NCBI GenBank assembly: GCA_963835525.1
Contig: CAWIFM010000009.1
Location: 310,001-374,000, forward strand
Length of the DNA: 64,000 nucleotides
Reading direction: 5' to 3'
Origin: DASSUW01 sp963835525
Lineage (GTDB): Bacteria > Actinomycetota > Thermoleophilia > Solirubrobacterales > Solirubrobacteraceae
Part shown: positions 1 through 7,396 of the stretch, piece after piece
Numbering within the stretch: the stretch's first letter is position 1
Layout: every line of letters begins with the position of its first letter
Made by a program: the position numbers and the translations under genes
Notes under the pieces: generated by a model
The model's database searches: none
What the model was told of the DNA's origin: nothing
Seen by the model: the letters and a program-made list of their open reading frames with translations, nothing else

Positions 1-419
1 GCTGGGGCTGGCTGTCGCCGAAGAAGATGGACGACCGCGCGCGCGGACTGCTGACGGAGTACGACGTGCGCGGCGGCAAGGTCGAGACGCTCGCCTCGTC
101 GCTGTCGGGCGGCAATCAGCAGAAGGTCGTCATCGCACGCGAGATCTCGTCGGACCCGAAGGTGCTGATCGCCGCCCAGCCCACGCGCGGGCTCGACGTC
201 GGCGCTATCGAGTTCGTGCACCGCCGGCTCGTCGAGGAGCGCGACAAGGGCCGCGCGATCCTGCTCATCTCGCTCGAGCTCGAGGAGGTCCGCTCGCTCA
301 GCGATCGCGCGCTCGTGATCTACGAGGGCCAGATCGCCGCCGAGCTCGACCCGTCGGCCTCCGAGGAGGACTTCGGCGTCTTCATGACCGGCGGCGGGCG
401 CAAGGAGGCTGCGGCGTGA
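1..419 (+). CDS. Nucleoside/sugar ABC transporter ATPase, C-terminal part
   Basis: Only the last ~139 residues are in the window; the gene begins upstream. The fragment holds the second nucleotide-binding domain of a duplicated importer ATPase: the ABC signature LSGGNQQKVVIAREIS at about residues 35-50 and a Walker B/D-loop region reading IAAQPTRGLDVGA, the form usual in the BmpA-linked purine-nucleoside importers (YufO/NupO type). It would energise the two permeases that follow. The stop overlaps the next start by 4 bases (GTGA), so the three genes form one operon. Substrate choice is inferred from family resemblance; the substrate-binding protein is not in view. Confidence 0.9.
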   Translation, partial: WGWLSPKKMDDRARGLLTEYDVRGGKVETLASSLSGGNQQKVVIAREISSDPKVLIAAQPTRGLDVGAIEFVHRRLVEERDKGRAILLISLELEEVRSLSDRALVIYEGQIAAELDPSASEEDFGVFMTGGGRKEAAA

Positions 420-1618
420 GCGCCGAGCCCGACACCGACGTACCCATCACCGTCGCGGGCCGCCTTTCGACCTACCTGCGCGGCGGCGGGATCATCACGC
501 CGGTCATCACGGTGATCTTCGCCTTCATCGTCGGCGGCCTCGTCGTGCTCGCCACCGGCGGCAACCCGATCGAGACCTACAAGGCGATCTTCGACGGCAC
601 CGGCCTCAACTGGTTCTTCCCGTGGATCAGCGAGGAAGACCGGATCGTCGCCGAGCTCAACCTCCAGCAGACGCTGCTCATCACGACGCCGCTGATCCTC
701 ACCGGCCTGGCCGTCGCCTTCGCGTTCCGCTGCGGACTCTTCAACATCGGCGGCCAGGGCCAGTATCTCGTCGGCACCTACTTCGCCGTCTGGGTCGGCT
801 CGTCGTTCGCGTCGATGCCGGCCCTGCCGCACGTTCTGCTCGCGATGGTCGCGGCCTGTCTGGGAGGCGCGGCGTGGGGGGCGATCGCCGGCCTGCTGAA
901 GGCCGTCTCGGGCGCCCACGAGGTGATCTCGACGATCATGCTCAACTACATCGCGCTGTGGACCGGCGTGTTCCTGTTCGGCCTCGGCGGTCCGCTGCAG
1001 AGCGACACCGACACCTCGGTCCCCATCTCCAACGACATCGCGGAGGGAGCGAAGCTGCCGGTGTTCTGGGGCGAGCCGCTGCTCCAGGGCCTCCACGTCG
1101 GCCTCTTCATCGCGCTCGCCGCCCTGCTCGTCTTCTGGGTGCTGCTCAACCGCACTCGCACCGGCTACGAGGTCAAGGCCGTCGGCTTCAACCCCGAAGC
1201 CGCGCGCACGGCCGGCATCTCGGTCGGCAAGAACTACGTCCTCGTGATGGCCGTCTGCGGCCTGTTCGCCGGCCTGGCCGGCTCGCTCGACGTGCTCGGC
1301 TGGCAGTTCCGCGTGGCGACCAACACCATCCAGATCAGCACGATCGGCTTCCTCGGCATCGCCGTCGCCCTGCTCGGGCGCAACACGGCGACCGGCGTGT
1401 TCTTCTCGGCGCTGTTCTTCGGTGCGCTCGTCACCGGCACCTCGGTGCGCAACCTCGACCCGGCGGTGTTCGAGCCCGCGCTGGCCTCGAACCTCACGCT
1501 GATCATCCAGGGCCTCGTGATCCTGATGGTCAGCGCCGACGTCCTCGTCGTCTACCTGTGGCGGCTGCGCGGCAAGCTGCGCCGCGGCGGCGCCCCGCCG
1601 GCGGAGGCGCCCGTATGA
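416..1618 (+). CDS. Nucleoside-type ABC transporter permease 1
   Basis: 400-residue inner-membrane permease of the BPD_transp_2 family (YufP/NupP type). Many hydrophobic segments are visible, with family motifs such as FRCGLFNIGGQGQYLVGTY (~residues 103-121), SGAHEVISTIMLNY (~165-178) and the cytoplasmic loop GFNPEAARTAGISVGKNY (~257-274), which contacts the ATPase in this family. GTG start at 416 overlaps the preceding ATPase stop and its own stop overlaps the ATG of the second permease, so it is translationally coupled on both sides. Probable role: one half of the membrane channel importing nucleosides or a related small molecule. Confidence 0.9.
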   Translation: MSAEPDTDVPITVAGRLSTYLRGGGIITPVITVIFAFIVGGLVVLATGGNPIETYKAIFDGTGLNWFFPWISEEDRIVAELNLQQTLLITTPLILTGLAVAFAFRCGLFNIGGQGQYLVGTYFAVWVGSSFASMPALPHVLLAMVAACLGGAAWGAIAGLLKAVSGAHEVISTIMLNYIALWTGVFLFGLGGPLQSDTDTSVPISNDIAEGAKLPVFWGEPLLQGLHVGLFIALAALLVFWVLLNRTRTGYEVKAVGFNPEAARTAGISVGKNYVLVMAVCGLFAGLAGSLDVLGWQFRVATNTIQISTIGFLGIAVALLGRNTATGVFFSALFFGALVTGTSVRNLDPAVFEPALASNLTLIIQGLVILMVSADVLVVYLWRLRGKLRRGGAPPAEAPV

Positions 1619-2835
1619 CCCTCGTCGAGCCCCGGCCGGCCGCGCCCGCCGAGCAGGAGGAACGTGGCGGTTGGCTCACGCCGAGCCAGGTCGGCTGGGC
1701 CGGCGTGGTCCTGGCATGCCTCGCCTTCTTCGTGGCGCTTCCGCCACTCTTGATCCGGTCGCCGATCCCGAGCGTGGTCCTGGGCCTGGCCGGGATCGCC
1801 GCTGGCCACTGGGCGACGCGTCACGGCGAGAAGCGGCTCGGCTGGGGCGCGGTGGTGGGCGCGATCGCAGGGATCGCCCTCGGCGTCGTCGCCACCAAGT
1901 CGGGCGAGACCAACCTCGAGCGCGTCTTCGTCTGGTCGGCGCTGCTGGCGGCCATGCTGCGCTACGCCACGCCGCTGCTGTTCGCCGCGCTCGGCGGCCT
2001 TTTCTCCGAGCGCAGCGGCGTCATCAACATCGGGCTCGAGGGCATGATGCTGATGGGCGCGTTCTGGGGGCTGTGGGGCGCCGAGGTGACCGGCTCGTGG
2101 GTCATCGGCCTGCTGGTCGGGATGATCGCCGGCGGGCTGCTCGCCCTGATCCACGCGCTCTTCTCGGTCACCCTGCGCGCCGACCAGATCGTCTCCGGCT
2201 TCGCGCTGACCTTCCTCGCGGCTGGGATCACCGGGTTCTTCTACGTGAGCATCTACGGCACGGAGGGCACGCCGGACAACATCCCGCGTGCGCCCGACGT
2301 GACGATCCCGTTGCTCGACGACATCCCGTTCGTCGGCGACGTGATCGGGCGGATGAGCATCCTGATCTGGCTCGGGCTTCTGACCTGCCTGCTGACGTGG
2401 GTGGTGGTGTTCCGGACGCCGATGGGGCTGCGGCTGCGGTCGGTGGGCGAGAACCCGCTCGCGGCGCAGACGGCCGGCGTGTCGCCCGTCCGCGTCCGTT
2501 ACCTCGCGGTGGTGATCTCGGGCATGCTGGCGGCGATGGGCGGCGCCTACCTGTCGATCGGCTTCGTCGGGTCGTTCGTCGAGAACATGACCGCAGGCCG
2601 CGGCTACATCGCGCTCGCGGTGCTCATCTGCGGCCGCTGGCTGCCGAGCGGCGCGCTCGCCTTCGCCTGCCTGTTCGGGTTCTGCAGCGCGCTCGCGCAG
2701 CGGCTGCCGGTGTTCTCGGAGTCGGCCGCCACGCTGTTCCAGGCGCTGCCCTACGTGGTCACGCTGATCGCCGTGGCGGGCGTGGTCGGCCGGTCGATTC
2801 CGCCGGCCGCGATCGGCCGTCCCCTGGATCGCTGA
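1615..2835 (+). CDS. Nucleoside-type ABC transporter permease 2
   Basis: 406-residue permease, partner of the preceding one (YufQ/NupQ type). ATG at 1615 overlaps the upstream stop (ATGA). An N-terminal block of about 100 residues with extra hydrophobic segments precedes the conserved core, which starts near ATPLLFAALGGLFSERSGV and contains INIGLEGMMLMGAF and the loop VGENPLAAQTAGVSPVRVRY. It is longer than typical YufQ proteins because of that N-terminal extension. It ends the transporter operon; the next gene starts 21 bases downstream and encodes an unrelated lipoprotein. Confidence 0.9.
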   Translation: MTLVEPRPAAPAEQEERGGWLTPSQVGWAGVVLACLAFFVALPPLLIRSPIPSVVLGLAGIAAGHWATRHGEKRLGWGAVVGAIAGIALGVVATKSGETNLERVFVWSALLAAMLRYATPLLFAALGGLFSERSGVINIGLEGMMLMGAFWGLWGAEVTGSWVIGLLVGMIAGGLLALIHALFSVTLRADQIVSGFALTFLAAGITGFFYVSIYGTEGTPDNIPRAPDVTIPLLDDIPFVGDVIGRMSILIWLGLLTCLLTWVVVFRTPMGLRLRSVGENPLAAQTAGVSPVRVRYLAVVISGMLAAMGGAYLSIGFVGSFVENMTAGRGYIALAVLICGRWLPSGALAFACLFGFCSALAQRLPVFSESAATLFQALPYVVTLIAVAGVVGRSIPPAAIGRPLDR

Positions 2836-2855
2836 ACCTCTGCGAAAATGACGGC

Positions 2856-3401
2856 ATGCGCCGCTTCGCGTGGATCGCGCCGCTGCTGACGCTGGGCCTC
2901 GCGGGCTGCGGCTCGATGACCGACGCGGAGCGCTTCGAGCTGACCACGCCGGGCACCGACGACATGGTCGTGCGCGAGGTGGGGGGCGGCGACGAGGAGC
3001 AGCAGGCGTCCAAGAAGCCGACCCGCGGCGAGGTGCGCGTGATCCGCGGCTGGGCCGACGCGCTCCGCGAAGGCCGCGTCAACGAGGCGGCGGGCTTCTT
3101 CGCGGTGCCGACGATCGTCGTCGACGGCACCAACCCGCGCCGCTCGCTGCCGGACAAGGCCGCGGTGCTCGACTTCAACCGCGGCCTGCCGTGCGGCGCC
3201 CGGCTCGTGGACGCCGTCCGCGGCCGGGGCAAGTTCGTCATCGCGACGTTCCGGCTGACCGAGCGCAGCGGCCCGGGCGCGCAGTCCGGCTGCTCGGTCG
3301 GCGCGCTGGCCGCCACCGCGATCCTCGTCGAGGACAAGCACATCGTCCAGTGGCTGCGCGAGCCCGACCCGGTGCAGCCGCCAGATACCGACACGTCCTA
3401 G
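2856..3401 (+). CDS. Lipoprotein, NTF2/SnoaL-like fold predicted
   Basis: 181-residue predicted lipoprotein. The N-terminus (MRRFAWIAPLLTLGLAGC) is a signal peptide ending in a lipobox with Cys18. After an acidic linker, the segment RGWADALREGRVNEAAGFF followed by a beta-rich stretch and ending near HIVQWLRE looks like an NTF2/SnoaL-type cone fold, which is an inference from pattern only. Two cysteines in the domain (near GLPCGA and QSGCSV) could form a disulphide. It starts 20 bases after the transporter operon and may be cotranscribed with it. It ends one base before the oppositely oriented tRNA gene. Confidence 0.75.
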   Translation: MRRFAWIAPLLTLGLAGCGSMTDAERFELTTPGTDDMVVREVGGGDEEQQASKKPTRGEVRVIRGWADALREGRVNEAAGFFAVPTIVVDGTNPRRSLPDKAAVLDFNRGLPCGARLVDAVRGRGKFVIATFRLTERSGPGAQSGCSVGALAATAILVEDKHIVQWLREPDPVQPPDTDTS

Positions 3402-3474
3402 AGCCGGAGAGGGGACTCGAACCCCTGACCTACGACTTACAAGGTCGTTGCTCTACCAGCTGAGCTACTCCGGC
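3402..3474 (-). tRNA. tRNA-Thr (anticodon UGU)
   Basis: The minus strand folds into a standard cloverleaf: acceptor stem GCCGGAG/CTCCGGC, D-arm GCTC..GAGC, anticodon stem ACGAC/GTCGT with loop CTTGTAA (anticodon TGT at positions 34-36), variable loop AGGTC and T-arm AGGGG/CCCCT with loop TTCGAGT. 72 bases plus the discriminator base; no CCA is encoded, so it must be added after transcription. It is convergent with the lipoprotein gene and lies one base from its stop codon. Confidence 0.97.
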
Positions 3475-3487
3475 GCGGGCATCGAGT

Positions 3488-4028
3488 CTAGGACGACTGA
3501 TGGCGCGCGACCGGCAGGCGGCCGCGGAGTTCGACGGCGTGGTGCGCGGCGGCTCCGTCACCGTCGCGGACCAGCCGGGCGTAGACGCCGGTGAGCGCCG
3601 CGAACGCCACCTCGTGACCGCAGTGGCACCGCACGGGTCCCGAGGGCGTCGGGCCGGGCGGGTCGATCAGCCACAGCCGCTCGGGCTCGCCGATGCCCGC
3701 GTACCAGCCCCAGGCCGTCGAGCAGATGCCGACCTTCAGCCCGGCCCGGCGGCCGATCTCCGCCGCGACCACGGCCAGCGCGAGCGGGTGGCCGGCGCGG
3801 CGCTCGAGCGCGGTCGATCCACAGCCCTTCGAGCGAGGACTCGTCGCGGCGCATCCGCACCTCGTCGGTCAGCAGCGCCGCGAGCGCGCGCGCAGCGGTG
3901 CCGGGGTCGCGCTCGGCGGCGACGGCGAACAGGCTGCGGGCGAAGTCGTCGAGGCGGAAGCTCGTGCGGTCGGCGTCGACGCTGCGGAACTCGGACGCGA
4001 TGGCCAGGAGCGCGTCTCCGGGCGAGAT
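3488..4028 (-). pseudogene. SirB1/transglutaminase-like protein, frameshifted and lacking a start
   Basis: Minus-strand remnant of a SirB1-type (UPF0162) transglutaminase-like protein. The 5' half, in the frame ending at SSLEGLWIDR, is followed in another frame by ERRAGHPLALAVVAAEIGRR and GLKVGICSTAWGWYAGIG, which continues the same family motif. The reading frame breaks at about 3809, where one extra G (or two missing bases) separates the codons for DR and LERR. Upstream, the in-frame sequence runs directly into repeat copy A without an ATG, GTG or TTG; the first canonical starts are inside the domain (3866, 3860). A sequencing error could explain the frameshift but not the missing start. 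Both defects together suggest decay. Confidence 0.7.
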
Positions 4029-4265
4029 GAACTTCTTGCTTGTAGGGAGGCGGGGTTGGTGGCTTGAGCGGGTGTAGTTCCGCCATGCGCGATGGATGCG
4101 GGCTCCTTGGGGGTCGGAGGGCCTTGTTTGGGCGGCGTGGGGTTGTTAGTGGTCGTATAGCGATAGTTGGCCGCCCCACGTCTTTCTGGTAGATCGCCGC
4201 CGGTGCGCCAGCTTCCACGATGCGCAACCGGCCGCCTCCCCGTGCCTCTCTCAATGCCGAAGTTC
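4029..4265. repeat. Dispersed intergenic repeat, copy A
   Basis: 237-bp element bounded by inverted ends GAACTT (4029) and AAGTTC (4265). The left end reads GAACTTCTTGCTTGTAGGGA; the right end, reversed, reads GAACTTCGGCATTGAGAGAG. Copy B at 35073 has the same ends and also shares interior blocks: GGGGTTGTTAGTGG (4140-4153), a following ATAGCGA, and a stretch around CTTCCACGATGCGCAACC (4210-4227). It occupies the gap between the SirB1 remnant and the small minus-strand gene at 4271. No protein is encoded convincingly. Confidence 0.8.
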
Positions 4266-4270
4266 GAAGC

Positions 4271-4471
4271 TCAGCGGCCGCCCCAGAAGGGCGCGTCCTT
4301 CCGCCGCTCGGCCTCGAGCGCCGCGGCGCGGCATTCGTCCTTCCAGCGAGGGTCGCGCTCGCGCCGGATCTGCTCCTCGACGCGACGCTCGGATCGGGCC
4401 GCACGGCGCTCCGGGCCGGGCAGGCGCCACTCGCGGACCAGGGCGGCCGGTGACCGGTGCTTGTGCCACAT
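4271..4471 (-). CDS. Small highly charged protein, unknown
   Basis: Possible 66-residue protein starting MWHKHRSPAALVREWRLP, rich in Arg and Glu with an amphipathic helical middle (RVEEQIRRERDPRWKDEC) and ending APFWGGR. No family is recognised. The reading frame ends just beyond repeat copy A and the gene would be divergent from the c-di-GMP protein at 4540. The aromatic and charged composition looks more like a real small protein than a shadow frame, but there is no independent support. Confidence 0.4.
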   Translation of the reverse strand: MWHKHRSPAALVREWRLPGPERRAARSERRVEEQIRRERDPRWKDECRAAALEAERRKDAPFWGGR

Positions 4472-4539
4472 GCCACGAACCGTACGCCTGGCCGGCTGCC
4501 TCGGTCAAGCTGGCACGTTGCCGGGTCGATAGATCAGGT

Positions 4540-6834
4540 GTGATCGCCCAGCAGACCCCGGCGCAGAGGGGCGGCACTGCGCTGGATGCCCTCATCGATG
4601 CCGCAGCCGGGATCCTGGCCGCTGACTCGTTGAAGGACACGCTGGGGCGGATCGCGCACCACCTGCAGGCTCTGCTGCCCTACGACGACCTCACCGTCTA
4701 CGAGGTCGGGGACGGCGGCGAGTCGCTGCGGCCGGTGTTCGCGCTCGGCACGTGGGTCGAGGAGATCATGGCCGAGTCGCTGTCGGTCAACAGCGGCACG
4801 ACGGGCTGGGTGGTTCGCAACCGCCGCACGAGGAACGTCCCCAACAGCCGCTTCGACACGATCAGCACCGTCGTCCCGGGGACCGAGAACGACGACGAGG
4901 CGTTCGTGTGCGTCCCGCTGCTCGCCCACGACCGCGTGGTCGGCACGCTCAACGTCTACCGCACGGGCGACGACCGCGCGTTCACCGACGCCGAGGTGGC
5001 GCTCGTCGAGCGCTTCGCGACGATGGCCGCGCTCGCCTACGAGGCCGCTCGCCAGCGCGAGCACCTGCGCCACCAGGCCGCAACCGACGGTCTCACCGGG
5101 CTGCTCAACCACCGCGGCTCGCAGGAGGTCCTGCGGCGCGAGATCGAGGCCGCGGCGATCACCGGCGCGCCGCTCAGCGTCGCCGTCGTCGACCTCGACC
5201 ACTTCAAGCGCATCAACGACTCGTTCGGCCATGCCGAGGGCGACAAGGCGCTGGCCGCCGCCGCGACGAAGCTGCGCTCGGTCGTCCGGGCGGGCGACGC
5301 CGTCGGCCGCCTCGGCGGCGAGGAGTTCGTGCTCGTCCTGCCCGGTGTCGCCGGCGAGGCCGCGGCCGAGGCCGCCGACCGCGCCCGCGCGGCGCTCTCC
5401 GAGGTGCAGGTCGGTCGCCGGCGGCTGCAGTCGTCGGCCGGCGTGGCGACCTTCCCGCACGACGCGCAGGAGGCCGCCGAGCTGCTCGAGCGCGCCGACG
5501 CGGCGCTGTACGCCGCCAAGCACGCCGGCCGCCGCCAGACCCGCCGCTACGCCGCCAACCTCGCCGCCCGGCCCTCGCGCTCCGACGAGCGCAGCGAGGT
5601 CGAGGCGCTCCTGCGCCGCGGCGACGAGGCGATGCACATGGTCTTCCAGCCCGTGCTCGAGCTCGCCACCGGCCGCGTCTGCGGCTACGAGGCGCTGGCC
5701 CGCATCGACGGGCAGCCCGTCCGCCGCCCCGACCAGTGGTTCGCGCAGGCCCACCGCTGCGGGCTCGGCGCCGAGCTCGAGGCGCTCGCCCTGCACGCCG
5801 CGCTCGCCGTCCCGGGCCGTCCGGCGGGAACGTTCCTGGCCCTCAACGTCAGCCCCACGGCGCTGCTCGCGCCGCCCGTGGCCGACATCCTGCCCGCCGA
5901 CCTCTCCGACGTGGTCATCGAGCTCACCGAGCACGAGCTGTTCACGGCCGAGGAGACACTCGAGGCGTGCCTCGCCGAGCTGCGCTCGCGCGGCGCCCGC
6001 GTGGCGCTCGACGACGCCGGCGCCGGTTACGCCGGCCTCCAGCAGCTGATCCGCGTGGCGCCCGACATCCTCAAGGTCGACCGCTCGCTGGTCCATGGCG
6101 CGCACAGCGACCCGTCGCGCTACGCGCTGCTCGAGGCGCTCGTCTCGTTCGCCGGCACCACCGGCGCCGCGGTCTGCGGCGAGGGCGTCGAGGACCTCGC
6201 CGACCTGCGCGCGCTCGCCGACCTCGACGCCACCTACGCGCAGGGCTACGCGCTCGCGCGGCCGGCCGGGGCCTGGGCCGGCCTGAGCGGCGAGGTGGCG
6301 GCCACGGCCGCCGTGCGCGAGGGAGTGCGCGTCGCCACCGCGGCCGTCAGCAGCGGCGCGGGCTGGGCCCGCACGCTGGCCGAGCTGGGCGACGACCTGG
6401 CCGACGTCACCAGCCCCGAGGAGCTGGCCACCGCCGGCCGCCGCGCGGCCCGCCTGCTCGGAGCCGAGGACGTGTCGCTGATGTGGGTCGTCGACGGCTC
6501 GCTCGAGCTGCTGTCCGACAACAAGGACGCCCCGGGCGAGCGCTGGGACCTCGAGGCCTTCCCCGCCACCCTGCGGCTGCTGGACGAGCACGTGCCGGGC
6601 CAGGTCGTCCTGGGCGACCCCGAGAGCGATCCCGTGGAGGCCGCCGAGCTCGAGCGCCTCGGGTACGGAGCCGTGCTGATGGTCCCCGTGCGCGTCAGCC
6701 GCCACCAGCGGGCGCTGGTCGAGGTCTACCGCGCCCACCCGCAGGCGTTCACCAGCACGGAGGTCGACCGCGCGCGGGTCGTCGCGCAGCAGTTCGGCCC
6801 GGTCCTGGCCCGGCTCGCGACCGCCCGCGGCTAA
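4540..6834 (+). CDS. GAF-GGDEF-EAL-GAF cyclic-di-GMP turnover protein
   Basis: 764-residue cytoplasmic signalling protein. Order: GAF (~15-165), GGDEF (~185-340), EAL (~365-600), second GAF (~620-760). The cyclase A-site is GGEEF (~258), preceded five residues upstream by an RAGD inhibitory I-site. The EAL domain keeps YEALARI (~382), LNVSPTA, ELTEHE, DDAGAGYAGLQ (~490), LKVDRSLV and EGVE, so both catalytic domains look intact. There are no membrane segments, so GAF ligands or partner proteins would control it. GTG at 4540 is chosen: the open frame continues upstream to 4450, but that part lacks similarity and would run into the divergent small gene's promoter. It is convergent with the gene at 6838. 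Confidence 0.92.
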   Translation: MIAQQTPAQRGGTALDALIDAAAGILAADSLKDTLGRIAHHLQALLPYDDLTVYEVGDGGESLRPVFALGTWVEEIMAESLSVNSGTTGWVVRNRRTRNVPNSRFDTISTVVPGTENDDEAFVCVPLLAHDRVVGTLNVYRTGDDRAFTDAEVALVERFATMAALAYEAARQREHLRHQAATDGLTGLLNHRGSQEVLRREIEAAAITGAPLSVAVVDLDHFKRINDSFGHAEGDKALAAAATKLRSVVRAGDAVGRLGGEEFVLVLPGVAGEAAAEAADRARAALSEVQVGRRRLQSSAGVATFPHDAQEAAELLERADAALYAAKHAGRRQTRRYAANLAARPSRSDERSEVEALLRRGDEAMHMVFQPVLELATGRVCGYEALARIDGQPVRRPDQWFAQAHRCGLGAELEALALHAALAVPGRPAGTFLALNVSPTALLAPPVADILPADLSDVVIELTEHELFTAEETLEACLAELRSRGARVALDDAGAGYAGLQQLIRVAPDILKVDRSLVHGAHSDPSRYALLEALVSFAGTTGAAVCGEGVEDLADLRALADLDATYAQGYALARPAGAWAGLSGEVAATAAVREGVRVATAAVSSGAGWARTLAELGDDLADVTSPEELATAGRRAARLLGAEDVSLMWVVDGSLELLSDNKDAPGERWDLEAFPATLRLLDEHVPGQVVLGDPESDPVEAAELERLGYGAVLMVPVRVSRHQRALVEVYRAHPQAFTSTEVDRARVVAQQFGPVLARLATARG

Positions 6835-6837
6835 CGC

Positions 6838-7341
6838 TTACCCGGCGACGAGGTGCGCGGCGGAGCCGTGGCCGTTCGAGGCCACCGCGGCCTCGTCGAC
6901 CGGCTCGAGCTCGGCGGCGGGCGGGTTCAGACGCCGCTCCAGCTCCCCGAGCACCGCGCCGAACAGCAGGTGGCGCCAGGCCGACTGGGCGAAGGCGCGC
7001 GGGTTGCGCAGCAGCGACGGCTCGACCAGCGCGATCGCCGGCCAGGTCGCGACGTGCTCGAGCAGCGCGCTCAGCGGCCCGCGCAGGACCGGGTGCACGG
7101 GCAGGCTCGGGGCGACCTGCGCATAGAGGGCGCCGAACAGCGCGCCGTTCTGGATGTGCAGGGCCGTGCCGACGGCCTGCGCCTCGGGGCGGCCGCGGGC
7201 GACCAGGCGTCCCAGCAGCTCGGCGTCGTCGTGGTCGACGCCGAAGAGGCGCCGGTCGAGCGGCTGGGCGGCGAGCCACACCGCCGCGCCCACGCTGCCC
7301 GCGAGGGCGCCGCGGACGGTCCGTGTCCTGTCGAAGGCCAT
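6838..7341 (-). CDS. Hypothetical membrane-associated protein
   Basis: 167 residues, starting MAFDRTRTVRGALAGSVGAA. Two glycine/alanine-rich hydrophobic segments are visible (ALAGSVGAAVWLAAQPL and NGALFGALYAQVAPS), with a C-terminal tail rich in Ala, Glu and Pro. No family was recognised with confidence. The start at 7341 is preferred over a longer frame reaching 7458 because the extension overlaps the divergent plsC-gpsA start region. The gene is tail-to-tail with the c-di-GMP protein, 3 bases between stops. Confidence 0.65.
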   Translation of the reverse strand: MAFDRTRTVRGALAGSVGAAVWLAAQPLDRRLFGVDHDDAELLGRLVARGRPEAQAVGTALHIQNGALFGALYAQVAPSLPVHPVLRGPLSALLEHVATWPAIALVEPSLLRNPRAFAQSAWRHLLFGAVLGELERRLNPPAAELEPVDEAAVASNGHGSAAHLVAG

Positions 7342-7396
7342 GGCGGTCACTGTAACGAGCCCCGCCCAACCGGGTACGCGTCTCTGTGAGGGACAC

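Noticed and set aside
3402..3474. Possible tRNA pseudogene because CCA is missing
   Set aside because: All stems are perfect; many actinobacterial tRNA genes lack encoded CCA.
3736..4476. Long minus-strand frame across repeat A
   Set aside because: It crosses the repeat and two other frames with no similarity; the SirB1 similarity is in different frames.
4534..6738. Open 734-codon minus-strand frame antisense to the c-di-GMP protein
   Set aside because: Composition is a Gly/Ala/Arg/Glu-rich mirror of GC-rich codons without any motif; the plus-strand gene has complete GGDEF and EAL signatures.
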